From positions 1 through 64,000 of the forward strand of contig NZ_LN811365.1 of assembly GCF_001006805.1 (NCBI RefSeq): DNA of 64,000 nt, given 5' to 3'. The stretch is from Microvirga massiliensis. Lineage in GTDB: Bacteria; Pseudomonadota; Alphaproteobacteria; Rhizobiales; Beijerinckiaceae. The notes below the pieces were generated by a model. The model saw only the letters and a list, made by a program, of their open reading frames with translations, had not been told where the DNA came from and did not search any database. Of the stretch, positions 1-8,614 are shown piece by piece; positions within the stretch are counted from its first letter, which is position 1, and every line of letters begins with the position of its first letter. Position numbers and translations under genes: made by a program.

Positions 1-417
1 AGGGAAATTTTTTCAGTTGAGCCAAGTTCTCATCAGCTCTCCTGAAGCAGAGGCAAAGAAATGCGGTTCACGGAAACTGATGCTTCCGTGCTGCTTTCCG
101 TTCGTGCAGCCCGAAGGCTGCAACGGTCCGATGTCGTCAGAGGAGCCCTGGAAGGCGCCCGATCGCTCGGTGCTTCCGGCTCATGTCGGCGGCTGGAACT
201 TCTGAGATCTCCCAGCCTGATCTTCCCAGACGCGAAAAAACCCGGGCCGAGGCCTGGGTCCTGCGGTTGTATTTTCTGAGAAGCAAAGCGCCGCTCGCTT
301 TCGCGGCGGCGCCTGTGTGCTCGAGACATAGTCGATCCGCGCCGCAATGCAAGAGGTATTTTGCCGGGCTCGGCCCCGCCCCGAGAACCAGGGCGAGGCG
401 CTTCGAAGCCCGCGCCT
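1..417. other. Left-edge region without a recognisable gene
   Basis: No reading frame here has a convincing start, ribosome site or known domain; the open frames on both strands are short and mutually overlapping. The only structured element I see is the minus-strand terminator at 235-258, which would end the transcript of the secreted-protein gene at 418-795. A tRNA or small RNA was looked for by eye and not found. Confidence 0.5.
235..258 (-). terminator. Rho-independent terminator, minus strand
   Basis: Read on the minus strand, CCCAGGC and GCCCGGG form a 7-bp GC-rich stem with one A-C mismatch around the loop CTCG, followed directly by six T. It lies about 160 nt beyond the stop codon of the minus-strand gene at 418-795, so it plausibly ends that transcript. 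Confidence 0.7.
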
Positions 418-795
418 TCAGTAACCGAACCTGACGGTAACGCCGGGCTGGCGGGGATAGGGATAATAGCGGGGCGTAGCGTAGTAGGGGCGCCGGCCAT
501 AGTAGACGGGGTGCCCGTAGTGGCGCGGAGCGTAGCCGTAATAGCGTGGGGCGTGCCGCCTATTGCGTGTCACGTAATATCTCGAGCGGGGATGGCGTCC
601 ATAGTGCCAGCCATAGTGCCGCCCGTGCGACCAGCCGTGGTGACGGTGATGCTTCTTCTTTGTGGCGTAGGCGAGCTTCAGCCCATCCACCTCGATCAGG
701 CCATGCTGAGCGCCTCGCGGGACAGAGGCTGCCGAGGCGGCACCTGTCAGGCCGAGGCTGAGGGCCGCGGCAATGATCGACGCACGAAGTACCAT
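418..795 (-). CDS. Secreted small His/Tyr/Arg-rich protein
   Basis: About 125 residues. The N-terminus is a clear signal peptide (MVLRASIIAAALSLGL, then an AASA-type cleavage site). The mature chain is extremely rich in His, Tyr, Arg, Gly and Pro, with runs such as KKKHHRHHGWSHGRH and repeated RYYG/HYG motifs. GTG GAG TTG ATG ATG precedes the body; GGAG sits 6 nt upstream of the second ATG, so I start at 795. No catalytic domain is recognisable. Exported His/Tyr-rich peptides of this kind are common hypothetical proteins in Rhizobiales; metal binding or surface adhesion would be a guess from composition only. The gene stands alone and a terminator follows at 235-258. Confidence 0.75.
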   Translation of the reverse strand: MVLRASIIAAALSLGLTGAASAASVPRGAQHGLIEVDGLKLAYATKKKHHRHHGWSHGRHYGWHYGRHPRSRYYVTRNRRHAPRYYGYAPRHYGHPVYYGRRPYYATPRYYPYPRQPGVTVRFGY

Positions 796-951
796 CATCA
801 ACTCCACGAGAGGTTGCCGAGAGGACGAGCAACGTCACGGAGGCTCGGCAGTTCCCTTCGCGGAGCCCCTATCGCCGGTTCGGGAGGAACCCCGAGTTCC
901 GGCGTGGTTGAAAAAGCACACCGCCCGACGACGCTCCTGACCGCCCTTGGC

Positions 952-2127
952 TCAGATGGGCGTCCACGCCGCCCCTTCTTTCGAAGAACGAACCGCCGCC
1001 TCGATGAACCGGACGCCTCGAATGCCCTGCTCGACGGTCGGAACCTGGAGAGAGAGGGGATAGGGCTCCCGCCCTTCCATTCTCGCCATGATCTGTTCGG
1101 CGATATCCGAGTAGAGCTGGGCGAAGCCCTCCAGGTAACCCTCGGGGTGCCCGGCCGGAATACGCGATGCTGAGCGCGATGCAGCGCCGGAGCCTGGGCC
1201 GTTACGGGTGATCAGCCGAGGGGGCTCACCAAGCGGAGCGAAGCGGAGGACGTTCGGATTCTCCTGGTGCCATTCGAGGCCGCCCTTCTCGCCGTAAATC
1301 CGGATTCTCAGTCCGTTCTCCCGCCCGACCGCCACCTGGCTGCACCAGAGCATGCCCCGGGCTCCAGAGGCGAAACGCAGCAGCACGTGAGCATTGTCGT
1401 CGAGCGGCCGCCCCTCGACGAAGGTGTGGAGCTCCGCCGCAAGGTCCTCAACCTCTTGGACCGAGACGAACTCGGCGAGGTTGAAGGCGTGGGTGCCGAT
1501 ATCGCCGATCGAGCCGGCCGGGCCGGCGCGTGACGGGTCCGTCCGCCATTCCGCTTGTTTCTGTCCGGTCTCCTCCAGGCGGGTCGCGAGCCAATCCTGC
1601 ACATACTCGACTTGGACGACCCGGATCTGCCCGAGCTCTCCGGCCAGCACCATCTCGCGCGCCTGCCGAACGAGGGGATAGCCCGTATAATTATGTGTGA
1701 CCGCGAAGATCAGCCCGCTCTGATCCGCGAGCTTGGCGAGCTGTTCAGCCTCGTCGCGTGAGGTCGTCAGGGGCTTGTCGCAGATCACGTGGATGCCGGC
1801 ATCGAGGAATGCCCGCGCGGCCGGTGCATGAGCGTGGTTCGGGGTGACGATCGCCACTGCGTCGATGCGGTCGTCCCGGTGCTTCTCCCCGCGAGCCATT
1901 TCGAGGAAGTCGCCATAGATCCGATCCGGCGGAAGCAGGAGATCCGCGCCGGACTCTCGAGCCCGCCCGGGATCCGACGACAGGGCGCCGGCGACGAGCT
2001 CCCAACGGTCGTCCAACCGTGCCGCGATCCGATGAACGGCACCGATGAAGGCGCCGCGCCCACCCCCGACCATGCCGAGACGGAGGCGGCGATTCAGCGA
2101 TTGGCTGCTCGTTCCCGAGATCGTCAT
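952..2127 (-). CDS. Gfo/Idh/MocA-family NAD(P)-dependent oxidoreductase
   Basis: 391 residues. The N-terminal Rossmann fold carries a GMVGGGRG nucleotide-binding loop near residue 18. ICDKPLT corresponds to the EKP-type motif whose Lys takes part in catalysis, and the C-terminal half is the family's alpha/beta substrate domain. Members oxidise or reduce hydroxyls of sugars, cyclitols and their derivatives. The start at 2127 is chosen because GGGGGAG lies 7 nt upstream and overlaps the stop codon of the preceding isomerase gene; an in-frame start further upstream would run into that gene. It is the last gene of the minus-strand sugar operon (ATPase, permease, binding protein, isomerase, oxidoreductase). 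The substrate cannot be read from the sequence. Confidence 0.88.
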   Translation of the reverse strand: MTISGTSSQSLNRRLRLGMVGGGRGAFIGAVHRIAARLDDRWELVAGALSSDPGRARESGADLLLPPDRIYGDFLEMARGEKHRDDRIDAVAIVTPNHAHAPAARAFLDAGIHVICDKPLTTSRDEAEQLAKLADQSGLIFAVTHNYTGYPLVRQAREMVLAGELGQIRVVQVEYVQDWLATRLEETGQKQAEWRTDPSRAGPAGSIGDIGTHAFNLAEFVSVQEVEDLAAELHTFVEGRPLDDNAHVLLRFASGARGMLWCSQVAVGRENGLRIRIYGEKGGLEWHQENPNVLRFAPLGEPPRLITRNGPGSGAASRSASRIPAGHPEGYLEGFAQLYSDIAEQIMARMEGREPYPLSLQVPTVEQGIRGVRFIEAAVRSSKEGAAWTPI

Positions 2128-2131
2128 GGGC

Positions 2132-3205
2132 CTACTCCCCCTGCGCAGCGCTACCAAGCCCCAGCATTCGACGGTTGGCAGCCTCGTCCGTTCCCCCGGC
2201 CGCGAAATCGTCAAACGCCTTCTCGGTCACGCGAATGATGTGATTGCGGATGAATTCCGCACCCTCTCGCGCCCCATCCTCTGGGTGCTTGAGGCAGCAC
2301 TCCCATTCGAGCACGGCCCAGGAGTCATAATTGTACTGAGCGAGCTTCGAAAAGATCGCCGAGAAATCGACCTGCCCATCTCCGAGAGAACGGAATCGGC
2401 CGGCGCGATCGATCCAGCTCTCGTAGCCGCCATAGACACCCACGCGCCCTGTCGGATTGAACTCGGCATCCTTGACGTGAAAAGCCTTGATGCGTTCGTG
2501 GTAGAGGTCGATGAACTCCACGTAATCGAGCTGCTGCAGCAGGAAGTGGCTCGGGTCGTAATTGATGCAGGCCCGGCGATGCCCGCCGACCGCATCGACG
2601 AAGCGCTCGAACGAGGCTCCGTCGTGCAGGTCCTCACCCGGATGAATTTCGTAGGCGACGTCGCAGCCCACCTCGTCGAAAACGTCCAGGATCGCTTTCC
2701 AGCGGCGAGCGAGCTCGGTGAAGGCCGTCTCGATCAGGCCTGCGGGACGTTGCGGCCACGGATACATGAAGGGCCAGGCGAGGGCGCCCGAGAAGGTGAC
2801 ATGCGCTGACAAGCCGAGCCGCCTCGAGGCCGCTGCAGCCAGGCGCATCTGATCGATCGCCCATTCGGTACGTGCCTGTGGACGCCCACGGACTTCCGGT
2901 ACGGCGAAACCGTCGAAGGCCTCATCGAAGGCCGGGTGCACGGCAATGAGCTGGCCCTGAAGATGCGTCGAGAGCTCGGTGATCGCGAGACCATGCTCAC
3001 CCAGAATGCCGCGCACCTCGTCGCAATACGCGTCGGACGTTGCGGCTTTTGCGAGATCGAAAAGGCGCGCATCCCAGGTCGGGATCTGGACGCCCTCATA
3101 CCCGAGAGAGGCTGCCCAACCGGCTATCGCGTCGAGCGAGTTGAAGGGTGGTGCATCACCGGCGAACTGGGCGAGGAACAGGGCAGGGCCCTTCATCGTC
3201 TTCAT
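2132..3205 (-). CDS. Sugar phosphate isomerase/epimerase (AP endonuclease 2 superfamily TIM barrel)
   Basis: 357 residues. This is a xylose-isomerase-like TIM barrel. Candidate metal and acid/base residues sit in YEIHPGEDLHDG, INYDPSHF and FHVKDAEF, the usual order of Glu, Asp/His and His/Asp ligands in this superfamily. Such proteins isomerise or epimerise keto-sugars or inositol derivatives and are often partnered with Gfo/Idh/MocA oxidoreductases, as here. AAGGGAG lies about 6 nt before the ATG at 3205. The downstream oxidoreductase begins 4 nt after this stop. The gene sits behind an ABC sugar importer and a hairpin at 3340-3365, suggesting it is co-transcribed at a lower level than the binding protein. 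The substrate is unknown. Confidence 0.85.
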   Translation of the reverse strand: MKTMKGPALFLAQFAGDAPPFNSLDAIAGWAASLGYEGVQIPTWDARLFDLAKAATSDAYCDEVRGILGEHGLAITELSTHLQGQLIAVHPAFDEAFDGFAVPEVRGRPQARTEWAIDQMRLAAAASRRLGLSAHVTFSGALAWPFMYPWPQRPAGLIETAFTELARRWKAILDVFDEVGCDVAYEIHPGEDLHDGASFERFVDAVGGHRRACINYDPSHFLLQQLDYVEFIDLYHERIKAFHVKDAEFNPTGRVGVYGGYESWIDRAGRFRSLGDGQVDFSAIFSKLAQYNYDSWAVLEWECCLKHPEDGAREGAEFIRNHIIRVTEKAFDDFAAGGTDEAANRRMLGLGSAAQGE

Positions 3206-3339
3206 GATCTGCTCCCTTGGCGGAGTATGGCCTCATATCGCAGCGATCGTGCCTTGCCGTTCGACTGCTGTCTCGTCATGGCAGCGGTAAGAAGGAGAGA
3301 CACCACATGACCTGTACCCGTCGTGAGGCGACTGAATGC

Positions 3340-3365
3340 GGTGGGCGGTGCAAATGCCACCCACC
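3340..3365 (-). promoter_or_regulatory. Intercistronic hairpin after the sugar-binding-protein gene
   Basis: GGTGGGCGG and CCACCCACC form a 9-bp stem with one mismatch and an 8-nt loop. It sits 15 nt beyond the stop codon of the periplasmic binding protein and 135 nt before the isomerase start. There is no T tract, so RNA stabilisation or partial termination is more likely than full termination. Binding-protein genes in ABC operons are often followed by such hairpins. Confidence 0.45.
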
Positions 3366-3380
3366 GACGCGCTGAAAATG

Positions 3381-4331
3381 TCAGAACGGCGAGTTGGGGT
3401 GATAATGCTCCTTCGCGTTCTCTTTCGTGATGAGCTCGGCGTTGAGGACGTAGGTGCCGCGCATCGGAGCGTTCGCGTAGAAATGCGCGGCGGTGACTCC
3501 CATCGCCGTCGAGATCATGGCCGGCGGATAGGACACGTCGGCCGGGATCAGCTTGTCCCCGTCCATCACCCGCTTGACCATCTCCTTCATGCCGGCGCCC
3601 CCGAGCACGAACTTGATGTCGTCGCGCTTGGCCTGGCGAATGGCCTCCAGAACCCCAAGGGCCATGTCGTCGTCAGAGGCCCACACCGCGTCGATCTTCG
3701 GGTGCTTGGCGAGGAAATCCTGCATGACCCGGAAGGCGTCGTCACGGTTCCAGTTCGCATATTGCTTGTCGATCACCTTGACGCCGGAGCCCTCGAGGGC
3801 CTTCTCGAAATTCGAGACCCGCTCCTCGTCGATGACCGTCGGAATGCCGCGGAACACCACGACATTGCCCTGCTTGAGAGTATCGACGAAGTACTTTCCG
3901 GCGACGCGCCCAAATTCCGGATTGTTGCCTGCAACATAAATATCCTGAATGGACGCATCCTTCAGGCCGCGATCGACGACCGTGACGAATGTTCCGCGGC
4001 GCTTCACCTCGCGCACGGGACCCGTGAGCTCGTCGGAGTTGAAGGGCAGCACGACGAGGGCGTCGATCTTCTGAGCGCTGAGATCATCCAGAGCGTTCGC
4101 CTGAGAGGCTCCGTCCGGCGAGGTCTTTACGACGACCTTAAGCCCGGGATATCCCTTCTCGAGGAGCTTCGCGGTCTCCTGCGCGTGGTAGACCACGCCT
4201 CCGGTCCAGCCATGCGTTGCGGCCGGTATGGAGACGCCGATCGTCACGGATTTCTGCTGCGCCATCGCACCGGTTACGAGGCCGAGTCCGACAGCAGCGG
4301 AAAGCACGAGTTTCAGTGGCGTTCCTCTCAT
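3381..4331 (-). CDS. Periplasmic sugar-binding protein of a ribose-type ABC importer
   Basis: 316 residues. The signal peptide (LKLVLSAAVGLGLVTGAMA followed by QQ) precedes a Peripla_BP_4/RbsB-type two-lobed fold: an ITIGVSIP-like first strand, a DALVVLPFNSDELT region and DAVWASDDDMALG in the second lobe. It would capture a monosaccharide or polyol in the periplasm and deliver it to the permease and ATPase encoded upstream. The start at 4331 is supported by AGGAGGA about 7 nt before the ATG; the longer open frame lacks a signal-peptide-like start. It is the third gene of the importer operon, transcribed after the ATPase and permease, and is followed by a hairpin. The ligand is not predictable here. 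Confidence 0.9.
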   Translation of the reverse strand: MRGTPLKLVLSAAVGLGLVTGAMAQQKSVTIGVSIPAATHGWTGGVVYHAQETAKLLEKGYPGLKVVVKTSPDGASQANALDDLSAQKIDALVVLPFNSDELTGPVREVKRRGTFVTVVDRGLKDASIQDIYVAGNNPEFGRVAGKYFVDTLKQGNVVVFRGIPTVIDEERVSNFEKALEGSGVKVIDKQYANWNRDDAFRVMQDFLAKHPKIDAVWASDDDMALGVLEAIRQAKRDDIKFVLGGAGMKEMVKRVMDGDKLIPADVSYPPAMISTAMGVTAAHFYANAPMRGTYVLNAELITKENAKEHYHPNSPF

Positions 4332-4387
4332 GTGTTCTTCCTCCTGGTCCCTGTGAGCCCTGTTTCCCACCGGCGGGCTTCGCCCGG

Positions 4388-5386
4388 TTACCGTCCGCGT
4401 TGCAGACCTCGCTGGACGAGCATCGCGATGATGATGATGGCGCCCTGCACGGCGCCGACGAGAAACTCGGAAACGAGATTCGAGAGCACCATGATGTTCG
4501 CGACGAGTTCGAGAATGATCGCGCCGACGACGGTGCCCCAGACCCGTCCGACGCCGCCCCGGAGTGCCGTGCCGCCGATCACGACGGCGGTGATGGCCTG
4601 CAGCTCCCAGAGGAGGCCGGTGGTCGGGGTCGCGGAGCCGAGACGCGGTACATAGACGAGAACGGCGATGCCCACGCAGAGACCCTGGATGACGTAGGTC
4701 AGCGTGCGGACCCGATTGAGTGGGACGCCGGAATAGCGCGCAACCTCTTCGTTTGACCCGAGCGCGACGACGTGCCGGCCGAAGGCTGTCTTGTAGAGGA
4801 TGAGGGCACCGGCGGCTGCAACGGCGAGAAACACGATGATCGGGATCGGAACGCCGAAGAGATTGCCGAAATAAATCGGCCGATAGATCTCCCGCAGCTC
4901 GAGATTGCGGATCGTGATCGTGCCGCCGGCAGCCAGGAAGATCAGCAGCGCTCGGAAGATCCCCATCGTCCCGAGAGTCACGATGAACGGCTCGATCCGG
5001 CCATAGGTCACGATGAGCCCGTTCGCGAGACCGCAGGCGGCGCCGAGCGCAAGGGCTGCGAGGATGCCGAGGGCCAAGGTGCTGGCCTCAGCCGTTCCGA
5101 GGGCGTTCAGCACGAGGATCATGACGCCAGCTACGAAGCCGGCCATCGAGCCCACCGACAGGTCGAGACCGCCTCCGGCAATCACGAAGGTCGCGCCGAC
5201 GGCGATGATCGCAATGAAAGCGGAGCGCGTGACGACATTGAGGAGATTGGACGCGGTGAGGAAATCCGGGTTGACCAGCGCACCCGCGATGATCAGCGCG
5301 GCGAGCGCGATGAACGGAGAGAGCGTCCGCATGTCGATGTTCAGGCGGCGCGCCGGGCTGTCAGATCGAACGGCGGTGTCGCTCAT
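4388..5386 (-). CDS. Ribose-type (CUT2) ABC transporter permease
   Basis: 332 residues, with eight or more hydrophobic segments. The family signature region ALGAACGLANGLIVTYGRIEPFIVTLGTMG is typical of RbsC/BPD_transp_2 permeases, and the C-terminal TALRGGVGRVWGTVVGA segment is the conserved cytoplasmic coupling loop. It forms the inner-membrane channel for the sugar delivered by the binding protein. The start ATG overlaps the stop of the ATPase gene by 4 nt, so the two are translationally coupled. Gene order ATPase-permease-binding protein is one of the usual CUT2 arrangements. Confidence 0.92.
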   Translation of the reverse strand: MSDTAVRSDSPARRLNIDMRTLSPFIALAALIIAGALVNPDFLTASNLLNVVTRSAFIAIIAVGATFVIAGGGLDLSVGSMAGFVAGVMILVLNALGTAEASTLALGILAALALGAACGLANGLIVTYGRIEPFIVTLGTMGIFRALLIFLAAGGTITIRNLELREIYRPIYFGNLFGVPIPIIVFLAVAAAGALILYKTAFGRHVVALGSNEEVARYSGVPLNRVRTLTYVIQGLCVGIAVLVYVPRLGSATPTTGLLWELQAITAVVIGGTALRGGVGRVWGTVVGAIILELVANIMVLSNLVSEFLVGAVQGAIIIIAMLVQRGLQRGR

Positions 5387-6903
5387 GCCTGGCCTGCGGC
5401 TATTTCGGCCGCCCTCTCTTCATGAACACCTGTCGCGAGGAAGACGATGGCGTCCTCCGTGAGATCATCCTGGCCGACCTCACCCACAATGCGGCCCCCA
5501 CGCATGACGAGGACACGATGGCAGAGTCCGATCAGCTCTTGCATCTCCGAGGAGATGACGATGACGGCGTGGCCCCCTTCCACAAGAGACACAACGAATC
5601 GGTAGATCTGCTCCTTGGTGCCGATGTCGACTCCGCGGGTCGGCTCATCGATCACGACGATGCGTGGCTCGACTAGCATCATCTTGGCGAGGAGAAGCTT
5701 CTGTTGATTGCCTCCGGAGAGCTGGCCTGCGAGGAGATCGCGTCTGCGAGCCCTGATATCGAAGTCGCGGATCGCCGTGTCGAGGGCGCGGTCCTCTGCG
5801 GCGCGGTCGATGAAGGGCCCCTGGAGATATCGCTCCAGCGCGGCCAGGGTCAGATTCATACGAAGATTCTGCTTCAGGAGCAGGCCTTTGCCCTTTCTGT
5901 CTTCGGACAGATAGACCAGCCCTGCGGCCATAGCCTCGCGCGCATGACGAAAGCGGACAGGCCTGTCGTTCAGGATGATGGTGCCGAATGCCGGACGCAA
6001 CCCGAAGAGTCCTTCGAAGAGTTCCGTTCTGCCGGCTCCCACGAGCCCGCCGAAGCCAAGGATTTCGCCGCGGCGTAGCGAGAAGGAGGCATCCTCGACA
6101 TGGCCCGGCACCGTGAGATGGTCGACCTTCAGGACCACGTCGCTGGATGCGCAGTGCGGCAGCGGAGGATACAGTCGCGACATGTCGCGGCCGACCATCA
6201 GGCGCGCCATTTCGAGCGGCTCGAGACCGTCGATGTCGCGGGTCGCGACGAGGCGCCCGTCGCGAAGCACCGTGACGCGGTCGGCGATCGCCTTCACCTC
6301 GTTGAGGCGATGCGAGATGTAGAGGACTGCGACGCCCTGTTGCTGCAGGTGCCGGATCACGGCGAAGAGACTCTCTGCCTCGATCGGAGTCAGTACCGCC
6401 GTCGGCTCGTCGAAGACGACGATCTCATGCGGTACCAGGAGGGCGCGCGCGATCTGAACGAATTGGCGGTCGGCGATCGAGAGCCTGCGCACCTCCGTCT
6501 CGGGAGCAACGTGGGCACCGAGTTCGTCGAGCGCAGATATGGCACGAGCCCGCATGGCGCGATCGTCGACGAGGCCGAAGCGTCCGAGCTCACGTCCGAG
6601 AAAGAGATTCTCCGCAACCGTGAGATCATCGGCGAGCAGAATCTCCTGATGAACGAGAACGATGCCTTGTCTCTCCGCTTCGACCGGGCCCGGAAAGGCA
6701 ACCTGTTTGCCCTTCAAATACAGCGACCCGCGACTCGGGGAGAGATGCCCCGCCAGGATACGCATCAAGGTGGATTTGCCGGCACCGTTCTCGCCGATGA
6801 CCGCGTGGATTTCTCCCGCATTCAGCTCGAGCGAGACATCGCTCAGCACCTCGACGGGGCCAAACGACTTCGACACAAGTTCTGCACGAAGAAGAGGGGC
6901 CAT
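5383..6903 (-). CDS. Ribose-type (CUT2) ABC transporter ATPase, two fused ABC domains
   Basis: 506 residues, typical of RbsA/MglA/XylG proteins. The first domain has Walker A GENGAGKST, a divergent signature and Walker B VVFDEPTAVL. The second has the usual degenerate Walker A region (GLVGAGRTEL), the canonical signature LSGGNQQK and Walker B IVVIDEPTRGVDIG. It energises sugar import. First gene of the minus-strand operon, divergent from the LacI-type regulator; the intergenic region contains the palindrome at 7060-7073. Confidence 0.93.
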   Translation of the reverse strand: MAPLLRAELVSKSFGPVEVLSDVSLELNAGEIHAVIGENGAGKSTLMRILAGHLSPSRGSLYLKGKQVAFPGPVEAERQGIVLVHQEILLADDLTVAENLFLGRELGRFGLVDDRAMRARAISALDELGAHVAPETEVRRLSIADRQFVQIARALLVPHEIVVFDEPTAVLTPIEAESLFAVIRHLQQQGVAVLYISHRLNEVKAIADRVTVLRDGRLVATRDIDGLEPLEMARLMVGRDMSRLYPPLPHCASSDVVLKVDHLTVPGHVEDASFSLRRGEILGFGGLVGAGRTELFEGLFGLRPAFGTIILNDRPVRFRHAREAMAAGLVYLSEDRKGKGLLLKQNLRMNLTLAALERYLQGPFIDRAAEDRALDTAIRDFDIRARRRDLLAGQLSGGNQQKLLLAKMMLVEPRIVVIDEPTRGVDIGTKEQIYRFVVSLVEGGHAVIVISSEMQELIGLCHRVLVMRGGRIVGEVGQDDLTEDAIVFLATGVHEERAAEIAAGQA

Positions 6904-7059
6904 CGCTTGCGCGGGTTATGGGTGCCGGGGCAGCTCCCGCGACTGGCAGGAGCACGGAAGAGACAACGGGAACCGGTGCGGCTAGCTGGATGGAGCAGTG
7001 GTCATCGACTGTTTCCTCCGGTTCAAGGGCCTCTTGTGGGCCGTGCTCTTCAGAGCTTG

Positions 7060-7073
7060 TGTAATCGATTACA
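7060..7073. promoter_or_regulatory. Candidate LacI-family operator
   Basis: TGTAATCGATTACA is a perfect 14-bp palindrome with a central CG, the format of LacI/PurR-family operators. It lies in the region shared by the importer operon (start 6903) and the LacI-type regulator (start 7146), so one site could control both directions. Assignment to this regulator is inference from position and shape. Confidence 0.7.
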
Positions 7074-7145
7074 TCGACGATACCCTAATGCGAATCCGTG
7101 TCAAATCCGATCGCGGGACTGCTTCGGGAGAGGGTGAGGGTACCG

Positions 7146-8207
7146 ATGGCCGAGCGCAGCGCAGCAAGGTCGTCGAAGAGAGGGCTTCCGCCCGGCCGGG
7201 CCGCGCGGATACAGGACGTCGCGCGCCTCGCCGGCGTTTCGACGGCGACCGTCAGCCGTGCCCTGGCAAGTCCGGAGCGCGTCTCGCCGGAAACGCGAAC
7301 CCGAGTGCTCGATGCGATTGCGAAGGCGGGTTACGTTCCGAATCCGGCTGCCCGGAGCCTGCGTTCGCAGAAATCGAGAATGGTCCTCGTCGTGCTGCCA
7401 GCCCTCGAAAATGTCTTCTTCTCCAAGATCCTTCGCGGAATCGAGGAGACGCTGTTCGCGGCCGGCTACGGGATGATCATCGGCGATCTCGATGGATCAC
7501 CGGAGAAGGAGGCCCGGTTCGCCGCCTTCGCGGCAGCCGGGCAGGTCGACGGTGTGCTCCTCCTGAATGGCCATCTGCTTGGCTCACAGAGTGAGAGCAT
7601 AAAGTCACGGCGCAAAGCACCGGTGCCGCTCGTCGCCTTGTGCGAGGCCATTCCGGGCGCGGAAATCCCTCAGATCGAGGTCGAGAACCGGGCTGCCGCA
7701 CGGGCCATGACGCTCTATCTGGCCTCGCTGGGCCACCGGAGCATAGCCTATCTCTGCGGTCCCTCCGGCAATGTGCTCGAGCATGAACGCTTCCGCGGCT
7801 ACTGCGACGGGCTCCGGGAGGCAGGCCTTTCCTTCGATCGGGATCTCGTCTGGCCCGGCGACTACACCCTCGAAGCAGGGATCCGAGCAGGCCATTGCAT
7901 TGTCGAGCGGAAGCGGCGGCCCTCGACCGTGTTCTGCTCGAATGACGAGATGGCGATCGGGCTGATGCGCGCCCTGACTTCAGCCGGAATCCGCGTGCCG
8001 CAGGATGTCTCGGTCGCCGGGTTCGATGACATCGAGTTCGCGGCGATTGTCGATCCGGCCCTGACGACGGTTCACCAGCCGCGCCGGGAACTCGGCCGGG
8101 CAGGGGCGGAGGTGCTGATCAAGCTGCTGAGGGGCGAAACGGTCCCGAGCCGAATCCGGCTGCCGACGGAAATTATCGTTCGCGACAGCACCGGGCCTGG
8201 AGCGTAG
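7146..8207 (+). CDS. LacI-family transcriptional regulator of the adjacent sugar locus
   Basis: 353 residues. The N-terminal helix-turn-helix is complete: IQDVARLAGVSTATVSRAL, then the hinge helix YVPNPAARSLRS that inserts between the central CG of palindromic operators. The C-terminal Peripla_BP_3-like effector domain includes VFCSNDEMAIGLMRAL and SVAGFDDIEFA. Such proteins are usually repressors released by the transported sugar or a metabolite. I prefer the ATG at 7146 (GAGGG 5 nt upstream) over an in-frame GTG at 7098. It is divergent from the ABC importer operon with a perfect palindrome in between. Confidence 0.92.
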   Translation: MAERSAARSSKRGLPPGRAARIQDVARLAGVSTATVSRALASPERVSPETRTRVLDAIAKAGYVPNPAARSLRSQKSRMVLVVLPALENVFFSKILRGIEETLFAAGYGMIIGDLDGSPEKEARFAAFAAAGQVDGVLLLNGHLLGSQSESIKSRRKAPVPLVALCEAIPGAEIPQIEVENRAAARAMTLYLASLGHRSIAYLCGPSGNVLEHERFRGYCDGLREAGLSFDRDLVWPGDYTLEAGIRAGHCIVERKRRPSTVFCSNDEMAIGLMRALTSAGIRVPQDVSVAGFDDIEFAAIVDPALTTVHQPRRELGRAGAEVLIKLLRGETVPSRIRLPTEIIVRDSTGPGA

Positions 8208-8341
8208 GCCGAGCCTTCAGGGCATTCCCTGGGTTCGCGGCGTTGACGAGAGGATCAGGGCGGCACTCCGCCGCCGCTGCCTCATGGGTCTTCGACGTGA
8301 TGCGCTGCAGCGGACTGGCGCGCCGCACGGTGTCCGGCCGA

Positions 8342-8614
8342 TCAGGGCCGCGGTGCGGCAGGACGGGCAGCCATCGCGCGGGGAGACCTCACAGCACGCT
8401 TCGGAGCCGGAAGGAGACCCTCGCGCTGCGCCTGCTTACGGGCGGCCTTGCGGGCACGACGAACGGCTTCCGCCTTCTCGCGGGTCTTGCGCTCGGAGGG
8501 CTTCTCAAAAGCCTTGCGCTGCTTCATTTCGCGGAAGATGCCCTCGCGCTGCATCTTCTTCTTCAGAACCCGGAGAGCTTGGTCAACGTTGTTGTCGCGG
8601 ACAAGAACCTGCAC
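8342..8614 (-). CDS. rpsU: 30S ribosomal protein S21
   Basis: 90 residues. The sequence [20 protein letters not shown] and the following [19 protein letters not shown] block are diagnostic of bS21. The Arg/Lys-rich helix is followed by an extra Ala/Pro/Arg tail typical of alphaproteobacterial S21. The start is the GTG at 8614, with AGGATCGA just upstream; this gives the standard MQVLVRD N-terminus. A long open frame continues upstream of it, but that part has no S21 similarity. S21 sits on the small-subunit platform and helps initiation. Confidence 0.95.
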   Translation of the reverse strand: MQVLVRDNNVDQALRVLKKKMQREGIFREMKQRKAFEKPSERKTREKAEAVRRARKAARKQAQREGLLPAPKRAVRSPRAMAARPAAPRP

